Source: Hybos culiciformis
Lineage: Eukaryota; Arthropoda; Insecta; Diptera; Hybotidae
NCBI GenBank assembly: GCA_964007475.1
Contig: OZ023273.1
Coordinates: 122,683,812 to 122,747,811, forward strand
DNA: 64,000 nt
Direction: 5' to 3'
Under the pieces are notes generated by a model. That model had not been told where the DNA came from and did no database searches. It saw nothing but the letters and a program-made list of their open reading frames with translations. Every line of letters starts with the position of its first letter. Position 1 is the first letter of the stretch. This document shows, piece by piece, positions 24,597-36,590 of this stretch. A program made the translations under genes and the position numbers.

Positions 24597-26644
24597 TTAT
24601 GTATTTGATCTTGTTATCATTTTACTTATTCTTGTAAAAATAGAATGTTCCTCATTTACAATTTCTTTCTTTTTTTTAATTTTTTCAGTTCTTTTAATCA
24701 TTTTAGAAATAGATGAAAATTCAAATAAGAATACAAAACAAGTTACACTATGCCCGATAAAAATAATTATCCAAGCAATATCATAATATTCCACTGTCAA
24801 GGCAGAAAATATTAAATAATCATCCCTCAAACTCTTAAGAAAGCCACATTTTTTTGCATCATATACACTTTCTTCTTTCCAAATTGATTGCAATCCATTT
24901 TCTTGAGATCGAATTAAAAAAATTTTTAAACTTTCATAAAATGGTGAATCAACTTGCATTACAAAGCCACGTAACGAACTTCTAACGCAAACATGACTCA
25001 GTCTCATTAACGGCCGATGCATTAACATTTGTTGTTTCAAGAAAATAATTGCTGAGTCATCACTTAATGCATAAGCGTAAGAATTATTTAATTGCATTCT
25101 ATTTTGATCTGATATTGCTTCATGTACGGCGTAAAATAAATCAGTGTGTTCTTGTAAAATTCCGGAAAATTTGAAACTTATAATCATGTCGTAATCCAAC
25201 ATTAATTTAATCTTAGAACTTCTAAAATCTTCTATTTTATCAATTTGACGTTGAAATTCTGGCTTGGTTAAATAACTCATCAATGAAGAAGTGTAAAGAC
25301 TGCTTACGACTATTCCGAAAAACGATAATGACCATGATAGAGTGTATATCTTTTTATTTGAAAGTCCTAATGATTGACACAAATAAGTCAAAAGAAGATT
25401 ACTTGACCTAACTTTAATGTTAAATCGTTTCAAAATATTTTTTTCAAGCACCAATATGAGTCCAATTACAACCAATTCAACACAAATAAATTTTAATGAA
25501 AGAGGTATAAGAAAATATTTAAATTTTGGAATCTCTTTCGCAAATGGTACCATTAGGCATAGTTTTGTGAATTCGACAGGATAAGATAACAGTATATCAT
25601 TTTGAGTGATAAGTTCAGAAGTAATTACGAACGTATGAAAACCAATTTCACTCTCTTTCACTGCCATCGATTTAAGCATAAAGGGACGATTATAAATTTT
25701 CGGTGTTTCTCTCGAATTGTTTACTAAAAATGAACAATTTATTGTTTTCAAATAATTAATTAAAATTTTGGTAAGTGAACCAGATAACTGCGTTTTATTT
25801 GCACTATTAATGAAAGAAAATGATTTTGGAGGATCTTGCATTGCTGGTGATGAAATTTCATAACCCCACAGATTGAGCATTTTATTATAAAATAATTTTG
25901 ATGAATTTGTTAAATCTAATATTTCAACTGTTGGAAAAGGATTATATCCCCATATCTTGGTTTTTGTAACTACAATTAAATTAATGAATTTATGATTCCA
26001 GCTCCATTGAAATAAATCTATCAATTCCGACTCATGATCAATTTTTTCAGCTAGAAGAACTACTTTGGAGTCCCTTACATTTTTCAGAGACTTATGCAAC
26101 CAGTTTAAAATACCATATCTTCTTTCATCTAGAATTACTAATGTTAAAATAAGTTTTGAAATTAATTCATTATAAGTTCTGATTGAGACAGTTCAGATAT
26201 TAAAATCACAGGTAAATTATTATCATTGGAATTATTTTTACAATATTTGATTTTATAATTTTCAAAACTATGAACTGATGACTTATTAAAAAACATAAAA
26301 ATAGTTGAAATATCTTGCATAGCTTCAATATCATTTTTAAATATTGTGTTCAAACCGCAACTCGGAANNNNNNNNNNNNNNNNNNNNNNNNNNNNNNNNN
26401 NNNNNNNNNNNNNNNNNNNNNNNNNNNNNNNNNNNNNNNNNNNNNNNNNNNNNNNNNNNNNNNNNNNNNNNNNNNNNNNNNNNNNNNNNNNNNNNNNNNN
26501 NNNNNNNNNNNNNNNNNNNNNNNNNNNNNNNNNNNNNNNNNNNNNNNNNNNNNNNNNNNNNNNNNNNCGGATTTCAGCCATGAGCCTATAAAATCCTACA
26601 TGCTTTTTTTTACAGTTAAAAAAAACCTTTAATATTCTATTCAT
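24597..26644 (-). pseudogene. Divergent ionotropic receptor, IR-B, frameshifted and interrupted by an assembly gap
   Basis: The only IR on the minus strand. From 26644 the frame starts MNRILKVFFN, enters the 200-N gap (26567-26368), and resumes with the family N-terminal region (NTIFKNDIEAMQDIST). It stops at 26162-26164 just after LPVILISELSQSELIMN. The expected continuation (RTYNELISKLILTLVILDE, then the S1 lobe) is in another frame that stays open for about 500 codons to the stop at 24597. That frame includes WGYNPFP, three membrane segments, SYLTKP and VDSPFYE. A 1- or 2-base indel around 26165-26200 would explain this. Because a gap lies nearby, a base-calling or assembly error is a fair alternative to a true pseudogene. 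The C-terminal half is well preserved and ends with a longer charged tail than its paralogs. Confidence 0.82.
26368..26567. other. Assembly gap (200 N)
   Basis: Exactly 200 undetermined bases. They fall inside the N-terminal region of IR-B and may hide part of that gene or an inserted repeat. The flanking translations on the two sides do not overlap. Confidence 1.
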
Positions 26645-27304
26645 CGTATTTGTGCAATATAAAAAAATTTGTTAAACTATACTTTTGCGAATCTTATGAT
26701 ATTAAAAATTAAACAAAGCTTTGATTAACTAATTAAAAAGTATCAAACATAATAATAAAACATGTTGTAAAACTTTTTTCTGATTGTTTCACATGCAAAT
26801 TTTATATAAATTCAAATCAAAAAGATTCCAAGCCCACCAAAAGAAAGGAATAAAGATTATATTGAGAATTATGCCAACTCTCGACAAATGACAAAATTTT
26901 CTATGAAAATTTAAGATTCATGTCAATTGTAGAAACCTAACTCCGATGTCCAATTCGTATGAAAGTATATTTCGGTATTTATTTGTTTGTAGTTAAAAGC
27001 ATTTTAATGAGTCACAGACGTGCAAACAGACGGATAGATATAAAATATATAATTAAATAAAAATGAAAACTAAAAAATAATATTTTAATAATTCTGATTT
27101 TACTAAATTTATACAATTAATCATTTGCGTAACAGAACAATATGATTACGTATTGACAATTTTATAAATTACTAATAATAAGTAAATTTTTTATGAACTT
27201 AATAGTTAAGAAAGTAGAGAATTGAAAATAATCAATTCATAATGATACCTTATTAATTATTTTTTACATTTCACTTGTTGAATTAATATTAAATAGTAAA
27301 TTAT
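26645..27304. other. Head-to-head spacer between IR-B and IR-C
   Basis: This 0.66-kb AT-rich spacer separates divergently oriented IR-B and IR-C and should contain both promoters. No conserved regulatory block is recognised by eye. Confidence 0.5.
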
Positions 27305-27328
27305 TTGTTCTTTTTAAAAATAAAAATA

Positions 27329-29089
27329 ATGAAGATCAACCGCTTAATTTTAAAAAGTGTTTTAAATTTAACATCATATTTTGTTTACGATTTACACAGT
27401 ATTCTTAAGAATGATTTGGAAGTGGTTATGACTATATCCAGTGTAATTATGATTTTTAACAAATCATCTATAAATTGTCACACAATAAAATATAATGTTA
27501 ATAATATCAATGACAGCCGAATTTTACCAGTGATATTAATTTCCGAATATAATCAGCAAAATAATAAAAAAACGTTCAATGAATTATTTTCTAAATTTAC
27601 ATTAACATTAGTGTTTTTAGATAACGATTGACATAATACTCTCAACTTGATGTACCTTTCGTTAAGAAATATAAGAAATTCTAATATAATCGTTTTTACG
27701 AAGAAACAATTAAATAACGAGACAATTTTAGAATTATTTACATGGAGTTGGAAACATAAATTTGTTAATTTACTTTTAGCAACAGAAAGAGAAATTTTGG
27801 GTTACAATCCATTTCCAAGAATTGAAATAAAAAATTTATCAAATTCAACGAATCTCTTTCCAAATAAAATGTTAAATCTATGGGGATATGAAATTTCTTC
27901 ACCCGTAATGTACGGACCTCCTCAATCTTTTTTTGTTTATAATGCAGATAAAAAGAGAGAACTGACCGGTTGGAATGCGATGCTTATCTTACATTATGTA
28001 AAAACAATAAATTGTACTTTTGTTGAAAATAAAAATAATAAAACTCCACATAATTATAGACGTCCTGTTCTTTTAAAGTCTTTGGAGATTGGAGAAACAG
28101 AAATTGGATATCATGCACTTTCAATTACCACTGAGCTATTATCCATAAATTACATATTGATGTCCTATCCAATGGACTTAATAAAGCACTGTATGATGGT
28201 GCCATGCTCCAGAGAAATTCCACCATTTAGATATTTTCTCTTGCCATTTTCAATAAAATTTATAGTTCTTGAAATGATTATACTGGGATTTATATTCGGC
28301 TTTGAAAAAAGTTTTTTAAAAAGTTTTCACATTGAAGTTGATACAGGTAATCTTATTTTACATTATTTGTGTCAAGTGCTAGCACTTTCAAGTAAAAAAA
28401 TTTCAAACATTTCTTGGTCATTGTCATTTTTCGGTTTGGTGGTAACAACTGTTTATATAAGTACTTTGATGAGTTATTTAGCTAAGCCGGAGTTCTTACC
28501 TCAAATTGAAAGCATAGAAGATCTAAGACAATCAAAAATTAAATTAATGTTAGACCACGATATGATAAAATCGTTCAAATCATTGGGAGTTTTTCAGGAC
28601 CACACTGATTTATTTTATGCAACAGATGCCTCAATATCGGATCAAAACAGGAGAACATTAAACAATTCCTTTGCTTATATACTAACTAATGACAGAGCCA
28701 CTGTTTTCCTAGACCAACAGTTTTTAATGCATAGGCCTTTAATGAGGCTTAGCCAAACTTGCGTAACTACCACACTGTCTGGATTTGCAATGCAAGTAGA
28801 CTCGCCATTTTATGAGAGCTTCAAATTTTTTTTGCTTTATTCACAAGAAAGTGGATTGAAATCAATTTGGAAAACGCAAAGTGTAAACACTGCTAGAGAA
28901 TATGGTGTTCTAAAAGTTTTTAAAGAAGATTTTATACAAATTTTTTCACTGACGATGGAGCATTATCTTATTGCTTGGATTACCATAATTATTGGAAACT
29001 GTGTATCATCTGTTATATTCTTGTTTGAACTTATTGGTTCATATCATATTCCTAAAGTTATAAAAATAAAAAGATTATTTATTAAATAA
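27329..29089 (+). pseudogene. Divergent ionotropic receptor, IR-C, with one in-frame TGA (candidate readthrough gene)
   Basis: Starting at the ATG at 27329 (MKINRLILKS; an in-frame ATG also exists at 27305), the frame is open for 100 codons, meets TGA at 27629-27631, then continues in the same frame for 485 codons to the stop at 29087-29089. The TGA replaces the TGG (Trp) found at the same site in IR-D and IR-E (DNDWHNTLNL). It is followed by C, the leakiest eukaryotic stop context. The rest is a normal IR: LGYNPFP, TM1, TM2 with SYLAKP, VDSPFYESF, TM3. No other frame damage is seen. The choices are a recent pseudogene, stop-codon readthrough, or a shortened protein from the downstream ATG at 27650, which would keep the lobes and membrane segments. 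IR-F carries the same TGA. Confidence 0.85.
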
Positions 29090-30841
29090 TATACATTTTT
29101 AATTGGATATGTATTGTTCGTAATACAGGTTTGTTTAAATTTCTGAAATTGAAGTTGTCTTTGTTGTCCTGTAGGGAAATTCCTGCATACTATTTGTTAT
29201 TACGGAAAAACTGAAGAAAATTAAGAAAAAATTAGATTCATTTCAGTCTTCCTTGCAAACAAATACAATTTTATTTCCACTGCAGATTTTCTAACGTACA
29301 CTTTTGGAATCATAAAATAGCATTGGTTAAAAAAAAAATTATTGGGTACGATTTCTCATCGAATATGTAATATGTTTTAATCTAATGCAACGGCGAAAAT
29401 TTAAAAATAAATACTAAAGTGATTAACAAATATCCGCCCAAACCACAGATTCTAATGTACTTAGAGTGAGTGCGTAATAAAAAATATATTTTGGGTACAG
29501 CATTAAATAACTTATAAAGTCGCAACATACCTATAAAAAATTGTTTTTAACCCATATTTTATCAAAAATCAAAACCGAACCACACCTACATACTTTCATT
29601 AAATGTTCGTTCGTCTATCCGTCCGTTCTTCACTAAAATACTTATAATAACTAATAAACTGCCTTATTTATTTTAATTATTTGAATGACAAAATAAGCAT
29701 AATCTGGTTCACTTTCACCTCGACTACAAGATGGGATTCAATGATTACGGTTTTGGCTGTTAGAAGTTTTAAATGATGATGAAAATAAGTGTATTGGGTA
29801 TAGATAAATGTCGAAAATAAAATCTTAAAAACGATTGATTCCAATGATTCGAACTAAGTTCTGAATTTCGATGAAAAGTTTTATATGTAAATGGTATATG
29901 GCTAAATGATACTGGTATCTGGTACTGGCCAAGGTTGTATTATAAAATCGGAATGTTAATGAAATGCATTATTAAATCGGAATGTTAATGAAAACGGTTC
30001 CCATACTTCAATCATGACTACTTATATTTTTTATTATGAAATACACATTTTATTTTTTATTTAATAATTCAAAATTAAAAATCTTAAAATAATTAAAAAT
30101 GATAAATCTATTATACATAAATAAAAATGTAAATGTCTGTTTAATCTTAATATACGCGATATCCGAAAGTTCTTAATTACTTTTAAATTTTAATAGAATT
30201 TACCAAGATTAATCAAGATTAATTTGAAAATAATATAATATAGAACAGATTGGTCTTTTATTATTAAGTTTATAATCACATTGACAAAGGAAAGCTTGTA
30301 AACTATCGGATTGTCAGATTCGCGAAAAATTAAAAATTCCACATCAGATGCAATCTAGATATATTATATGTCTACGATTTAGCCACACAACGTTCCAAAA
30401 TTATTTGACCATTCTATAGATTGATTCTAATTGTTAATTCCTTTAAATTGAAATTTAAGCATTGATAATAGGAGATTTTTAAGAAAGAAAGTTATATCAT
30501 TTTCTTTCTTAAACATTACACGGAAAAAATTACAAGTTTAAAACATATATGTTTTATTAATGTATTCATTATGTTGAATTTTCAACTTAATAATAAAGAA
30601 CATTTTTCTTATAATGCTTAAGTTTTTCTTTTTTTTTACTCAGTAATTTTGTTTAAATAAAATCTTAGAGGTTACAACATAACCAATATACATGAATTAC
30701 AATTAATCAAAAAAAAAAACAATAAAATCAATAAGTAATTAAAATTATAAGTAACTTACTTCAATGTTTCATTAAATACATTTATTCAATCAATAGTCAT
30801 TTATTAGTTTTTATAAATATTATTTGGAGTCCAATTAAAAA
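29090..30841. other. Intergenic spacer between IR-C and IR-D
   Basis: AT-rich. A short direct duplication of AAATCGGAATGTTAATGAAA occurs near 29945-29995. The last few hundred bases should hold the IR-D promoter. No other gene is recognised. Confidence 0.5.
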
Positions 30842-32629
30842 ATGAGAATTGATTCTTTTCTTTTAAAAAGTGTTTTGAATTTAACAACATATTTTTTTTA
30901 CGATTTGAATAAAATTCTTAAAAATGATTTGGAAATTTTAACAAGCATTTCCACCATTTATATAATTTTCAACAAATCATCTGAAAATAGTTATAATATA
31001 GTAAAATATAATGTTAATAACATCAATGACAGTAAAATTTTACCAGTGATATTAATTTCCGAATATAATCATCAAAATAATAAAAAAACGTTCAATGAAT
31101 TATTTTCAAAATTTACATTAACATTACTCTTTTTAGATAACGATTGGCATAATACTCTCAACTTGATGTACGTTTCGTTGAAAAATATAAGAAATTCTAA
31201 TATAATCGTTTTTACGAAGAAACATTTAACAAACGAAAAAATTTTAGAATTGTTTACATGGAGTTGGAAACATAAATTTGTTAATTTAGTTTTAGTAACA
31301 GAAGGAAAAATTTTGGGTTACAATCCATTTCCAAGAATTGAAATAAAAAATTTATCAAATTCAACGAATCTCTTTCCAAATAAAATGTTAAATCTATGGG
31401 GATATGAAATTTCTTCACCCGTAATGTACGGACCTCCTCAATCATTTTTTGTTTATAATGCAGATAAAAAGAGAGAACTGACCGGTTGGAATACGATGCT
31501 TATCTTACATTATGTAAAAACAATTAATTGTACTTTTGTTGAAAATAAAAATAATAAAACTCCAGATCATTATAGACGTCCTGTTCTTTTAAAATCTTTG
31601 GAGATTGGAGAAACAGAAATTGGATATCATGCACTTTCAATCACTACTGAACTAATGAATGAACATGACATATGGATGTCATACCCTATAGACTTAATAA
31701 AATACTGTATGATGGTACCCTGCGCAACAGGAATTCCATTATTTAAATATTTTCTGTTGCCATTTTCATTAAAATTTATTTTTATTGAAATCGTCCTACT
31801 TGCATTTATATTGAAGCTTGAAAAGAGTATTTTAAAAGGTTTTCACATCAAAATTGAAATATCCAGTCTTCTTTTAACATATTTATGTCAGGTACTAGCA
31901 TTGTCAACCAGGAAAATTTCAAAAATTTCGTGGTCATTGTCATTTTTTGGTTTAGTAGTGACAACTATTTACATAACTTCTTTGATGAGTTATTTTACTA
32001 AACCGGAGTTTTTACCTCAAATTGAAAGCATAGAAGATCTAAGGCAATCAAAAATTAAGTTAATGTTGGACCACGATATGATAAGATCGTTCAAATTATT
32101 GGGAGTTTTTCAGGACCACACTGATTTATTTTATGCAACTGATGCCTCAATATCGGATAAAAACAGACTTATATTAAACAATTCTTTTGCTTATGTACTA
32201 ACTAATGACAGAGCAAAAGTTTTTCTTGACCAACAGTTTTTAATGCATCGGCCTCGAATGAGATTGAGCAAAGTTTGTCCAATAAATACTCACAATGGTA
32301 TTGGAATGACGGTTGACTCACCGTTTTATGAAAGTTTCAATTTTTTTATGCTTCGAACTAAAGAAACCGGATTAACATCAATTTGGAAAAATAAAACTGT
32401 ATATATTGCAAGGAAACATGGCATTTTAACAATTTTCAGAGATGATTTTGTACAATTTTTTTCATTAACCTTTGATCATTATCGTATTGCTTGGAGTATC
32501 GTAATAATAGGATATAGTTTATCATTTATTCTGTTTCTGTTTGAATTTTTGTCATTTTATCAAACTATAAAATTTCTAAAAGTTAATAAAATGTCGGCTG
32601 TCAAAAAAAAAAATATATTCAATAAATAA
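30842..32629 (+). CDS. Divergent ionotropic receptor, IR-D (595 aa, single exon)
   Basis: Intact frame from ATG at 30842. The N-terminal region (residues 1-140) has the family words LPVILISEY and DNDWHNTLNL, with Trp102 intact. S1 contains LGYNPFP (158-164), GYEISSPVM and GWNTMLILHYV. TM1 is about 306-328 and TM2 about 366-386, ending SYFTKP. S2 includes FLDQQFLMHRPRMRLS and VDSPFYESF, TM3 lies near the end, and a Lys-rich cytoplasmic tail follows. It is nearly identical to IR-E (44139-45920), including about 400 bp of 3' flank, so the two are a recent duplicate pair separated by the large palindromic insertion. There is no clear signal peptide. The likely role is a chemosensory ligand-gated channel subunit; the ligand is unknown. 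Confidence 0.92.
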   Translation: MRIDSFLLKSVLNLTTYFFYDLNKILKNDLEILTSISTIYIIFNKSSENSYNIVKYNVNNINDSKILPVILISEYNHQNNKKTFNELFSKFTLTLLFLDNDWHNTLNLMYVSLKNIRNSNIIVFTKKHLTNEKILELFTWSWKHKFVNLVLVTEGKILGYNPFPRIEIKNLSNSTNLFPNKMLNLWGYEISSPVMYGPPQSFFVYNADKKRELTGWNTMLILHYVKTINCTFVENKNNKTPDHYRRPVLLKSLEIGETEIGYHALSITTELMNEHDIWMSYPIDLIKYCMMVPCATGIPLFKYFLLPFSLKFIFIEIVLLAFILKLEKSILKGFHIKIEISSLLLTYLCQVLALSTRKISKISWSLSFFGLVVTTIYITSLMSYFTKPEFLPQIESIEDLRQSKIKLMLDHDMIRSFKLLGVFQDHTDLFYATDASISDKNRLILNNSFAYVLTNDRAKVFLDQQFLMHRPRMRLSKVCPINTHNGIGMTVDSPFYESFNFFMLRTKETGLTSIWKNKTVYIARKHGILTIFRDDFVQFFSLTFDHYRIAWSIVIIGYSLSFILFLFEFLSFYQTIKFLKVNKMSAVKKKNIFNK

Positions 32630-32951
32630 GCTGATACCAAAAATATAAATCATTCAATGTTCTTTTGCTTCAAAGACATATAAGCTCAAACGTATATTTC
32701 ATTAAAATCAAAAAATAGAGTTTGTTCAGATCCAACGACAAAATTTGTACAACGGCATTTGACCCTCTGCGAACTATAAAGAGCTAAAACTAGATTATGT
32801 TGATAAAACTTTCAGTGATATTTGGGAATACATAAAAAATTCAAAAATTCGTCTTAATATTTAATTAATTAAGCCGAAAATTAATAAAGAAAAATCGAAC
32901 TAGCTTCGAAAAATTTTTTTTTAAAGATTACTACAAAATTTAAATTTTTAT

Positions 32952-33004
32952 TTCAATGTTGGACGAAATATTAGTTGATAATAAAACTAATATTTCGTCC
33001 AACA
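32952..33004. repeat. Short hairpin, copy in IR-D 3' flank
   Basis: TGTTGGACGAAATATTAGTT and AACTAATATTTCGTCCAACA form a roughly 21-bp perfect stem around a ~9-base loop. The same hairpin is present in the IR-E 3' flank at about 46257-46309. It may be a mini inverted-repeat element present before the gene duplication. Confidence 0.85.
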
Positions 33005-33105
33005 TTTTATATCTCATGTATTGACATTTAGTTTGCGCGCTGCGTATACAAAAAAACACACGAAGCAGTCATAGAACTGCCTACAGAAGTTTATACTTAA
33101 GATTT

Positions 33106-33228
33106 AAACTATGAAATAACAGTGGCTACAAATAATGGACTGCTTTTGGACTGATGGACTGATTTTTATTTTAATTTATATTTTGTACTGAGCAGCCCAT
33201 CATTTGTAGCCACTGTTATTCATAGTTT
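33106..33228. repeat. 123-bp inverted repeat (MITE-like hairpin)
   Basis: The left end AAACTATGAAATAACAGTGG and right end CCACTGTTATTCATAGTTT pair over about 38 bp (with GCTACAAATAATGG / CCATCATTTGTAGC inside) around a ~45-bp loop containing GGACTGATGGACTGATT. No clear target duplication is seen, so the transposon assignment is tentative. Confidence 0.75.
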
Positions 33229-34440
33229 TTAAATTTTTTTCATAATAATTAGTTTTTTTGAGATATTTAAACAAACCAAAATGTTTTTATCAGCCACTAA
33301 TTTATAATTTTTTATACATATTCTATTTTTGAAGCAAAACACAGAGCTAAGTAAAATTGTACCAAATTTGGTTCAAAAAAATTTGCAAATTAGGCGCTCT
33401 TTGATTTTTTTATTTTAATTTATATAAATGGAAAAAACTTTTAATTAATAAATAGTGTTTTATAATTTTATGATACATATTATAAAATTAAAATGTAGCT
33501 AAAAACTTATTTGAGAACTTAGTTGAAAACTGTATAATTTCATATATGAATTAATGCAATTGAATATTGCTATAAAATGGATGTAAAAAATATTGGAAAC
33601 GTTCACAGATGCATAAATTTGAGTATCGAGATGCTATTTCTTTTTAAAAATTTAATTGTGAAAAAAAAACTATCCTATTCAGAAATCAGTTTTTTAATAG
33701 CGAGTTGAATGAACTATTTTTCAATATTGTCTTATTTTCACAATAGAATTAACATAATCTTGTGATCATTCATAAAAAATGTAGACACCGGATAATAGGT
33801 ATATCACTAAAGTCCCAACTAATTTTCAAACATGTTTTACCACTTACTATGACAAGACAGTTATATGTATATATGTATTTAAACAAGCATTTGTTAATCC
33901 TGTTGTAGTTAATAAGATAATAAACGCTAAAAAAAGTACGAATTTCCCGGGAGAAAAATAAGTAAGAAAAGTGATCACATTTCATTTCATGTTTCATGTT
34001 TTTGTTTTATTTTTTTTACAGAGATCATGTAACCACTAAAGTTATAAACATTATATCCTATAAAACAAATTTATAATATTGGACGCACTAAACTCGTTAC
34101 AAATAATTTTATTAAAGCCTTGAGAAACAACATAGTTATATTTTGGCATTGATAGTATAGATATCGATCAAGTAATTTATCATTATAGGTTTTCCCGGCT
34201 CAAAATATGCAAAAAAAAAAATTTTTTAAATAGGTAGCTCTGGTGAAATAAAGATTACCAGACCAAAAATTTTGGGTAGAAATTCATAATTATCGTACAC
34301 TTTTTTAATTTCAAATATATGTATATATAGGGCCCAATATTACAAGCAAAAAAATTACATATTCTACCAATAAAAAAATTATGTTCAAAAAAATTAAAAA
34401 TTATTATTTTTAAAAAATTAAAAAAAAAATGTATTCATTG

Positions 34441-34507
34441 GGGGGAATCGAACCTGACACCTTCACTCTTATAGTCCGATGTTCTAGCCACCAAGCCATA
34501 TAGCCCA
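34441..34507 (-). repeat. tRNA-like module L1
   Basis: Reading the minus strand: GGGCTATATGGCTTGGTGGC (A-box-like) ... GGTGTCAGGTTCGATTCCCC (B box GGTTCGATTCC). Total length about 67 nt. The anticodon stem is poorly paired, so it is a tRNA-derived repeat and not a functional tRNA. Its mirror copy is at 36897-36963. Confidence 0.7.
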
Positions 34508-34790
34508 TATGATTTTGGATTTCTAAAATATAATAAAAAAATTCTAATAAACCATTCATTTTTTTTTTTTTTATTTATTTGGAACAAGAAAAACTATTAA
34601 TTTTCTCCATCTGTCAGTTCCAATAAATTTTAGGGACGTGGGGGAGTAAGGGGACCCCCGCTCGCCCTCGTCTTTTAGGTCATACCAGTACCCACTAACA
34701 AAAAAAAACTATTTTTGTCTTATTACTTGTAGAAATCATTTTATTATGTAAAAAAAATTTCAAATATTAAAAAAAAAACAAATCTTAATT

Positions 34791-34815
34791 GGGTTCGAAC
34801 CTGGCACCTTCAGAC
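34791..34815 (-). repeat. tRNA-like module L2, 3' half only
   Basis: The minus strand carries AGTCTGAAGGTGCCAGGTTC followed by GAACCC, that is a variable-loop/B-box portion without the A-box half. The mirror copy lies at 36591-36616. The complete version of this type is the module at 42537-42599. Confidence 0.65.
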
Positions 34816-35441
34816 TTTTTTTATTCAAAAATTAAATATTCTAAAATAATTATAATTTCTTGATATATATTTAGAAAAATAATAATTCCATACAATGTTA
34901 CACTTTGTTGCTCAAATAAATATTAGTTTTTGGTCAGTTTTCTCAAAATAACCAACTTATCAATGTCATTGAAGGAAAACTGGATGATTTAATAATAAAG
35001 TCATTGAAATATAAGTAAAATAAATATGTGGAAAAAAAATTAATTATTTTGCATTTGCCCACATCTTAAATTTTTACACAAAATTTATACTTAGATTTTA
35101 AAATTGTTTTTAAGAAAATGTATATTCAAATAAGGAAATTTAGAATATAAGTTTTGTGTATTAATGCAATTATTTTATTAAAAAATATATTATGTAATAT
35201 CAATATTTTTTAGTAAGTAATTATAGGCGCAATGCCAATGTCAAAAAATTTTTTTTTAATAAAATTTAATTTTTAATACTATTAAGATTAAAAAAATGTT
35301 CAAAAATCATAATTTTATTATAATTTATAATGTTAAATACGGTGTAAATATTTTTTTAATTAATTATTAGCTAATAATTCCAAAATCATAACGAATAATG
35401 AATTAAATATTAAAGTTGTATATATTAAGTAATTTTTTTTT

Positions 35442-35965
35442 ACCAAAACGAAGTACAGATACTTAAATTAAGAGAAAAATTTTAACTTTAAAAATTATGA
35501 CGCTTTACGGAAATTAATTAGATCAATCTGCAAAAATTAATTGACAAATTTATTATCTCTCCCTCTTTGGTATTTTGTATTTGGAGTAACTACATTATTA
35601 TGTTAAAAAAATTAAAAAAAAAAATTTTCATAAAATTCTCAGTATCGGGGGATCGAACTTGGCACCTTCAGAATTGTAATCCGATATTCTATCCACTCAG
35701 CCATATTGCCCTTATGATTTCAGCTTTCTAAAATAACATAAAAGAGCACTTGTCTTCTTTAATAATTAAAATCCCTGGAATTTATTTTAAAAATTTCTCT
35801 CTTATTTCATTCCACTAATCGTATTCATGAAGACGTTTATTTCATTCCACTAACCGTATTCATGAACCTTAAAGAACAAAGCAGAATTTTTGAAGCCTTT
35901 GGAATTGTGCCCTTTTTTTTAAAACTATGAATTATTCTTGAATCGTTATAGGTTTTATTCAAATT
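35442..35965. repeat. Core (spacer) of the large palindrome
   Basis: A 524-bp non-palindromic centre. Its first ~390 bp, from TACCAAAACGAAGTACAGAT, recur almost unchanged at 42029-42450 just outside the right arm, so this is a repeat unit in its own right. It contains a tRNA-like module on the minus strand and a short duplicated word (TTATTTCATTCCACTAA, at about 35802 and 35839). Confidence 0.85.
35647..35711 (-). repeat. tRNA-like module C (core)
   Basis: Minus strand: GGGCAATATGGCTGAGTGGA ... TCGGA-TTACAAT-TCTGA ... GGTGCCAAGTTCGATCCCCC. The anticodon arm forms a 5-bp stem (one G-U pair) with a 7-base loop whose central triplet reads ACA. The A and B boxes are recognisable. The acceptor and T stems do not pair well and no CCA-compatible end is clear, so it is a tRNA-derived repeat. 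A second copy is at 42236-42300. Confidence 0.68.
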
Positions 35966-36590
35966 TAATTACTTAATATATACAACTTTAATAATTAATT
36001 CATTATTCGTTATGATTTTGGAATTATTAGCTAATAATTAATTAAAAAAATATTTACACCGTATTTAACATTATAAATTATAATAAAATTATGATTTTTG
36101 AACATTTTTTTAATCTTAATAGTATTAAAAATTAAATTTTATTTTAAAAAATTTTTTTGACATTGGCATTGCGCCTATAATTATGTACTTACTAAAAAAT
36201 ATTGATATTACATATATTTATATGGCTTTAATAAAATAATTGCATTAATACACAAAACTTATATTCTAAATTTCCTTATTTGAACATAGATTTTCTTAAA
36301 AACAATTTTAAAATCTAAGTATAAATTTTGTGTAAAAATTTAAGATGTGGGCAAATGCAAAATAATTAATTTTTTTTCCACATATTTATTTTACTTATAT
36401 TTCAATGACTTTATTATTAAATCATCCAGTTTTCCTTCAATGACATTGATAAGTTGGTTATTTTGAGAAAACTGACCAAAAACTAATATTTATTTGAGCA
36501 ACAAAGTGTAACATTGTATGGAATTATTATTTTTCTAAATATATCAAGAAATTATAATTATTTTAGAATATTTAATTTTTGAAAAAAAAA

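Larger units (their letters stand above)
32630..33728. other. 3' flank of IR-D and spacer up to the large palindrome
   Basis: The first ~420 bp match the 3' flank of IR-E (45921-46345), marking the extent of the duplication. Two hairpin-forming inverted repeats lie here (32952-33004 and 33106-33228). The remainder is AT-rich and without a recognised gene. Confidence 0.6.
33729..35441. repeat. Left arm of the large palindrome (~1.71 kb)
   Basis: This arm is the reverse complement of 35966-37488 + 40218-40271 + 41864-42003, once the later insertions in the right arm are removed (about 1.7 kb each). Landmarks pair exactly: GACGCACTAAACTCGTTAC (34083) with GTAACGAGTTTAGTGCGTC (37308), and ATAGGCGCAATGCCAATGTC (35224) with its complement near 36155. 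It holds one complete and one partial tRNA-like module. It has no protein-coding capacity. Differences between the arms are few (small indels in poly-A/T runs), which suggests recent formation or ongoing gene conversion. Confidence 0.93.
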
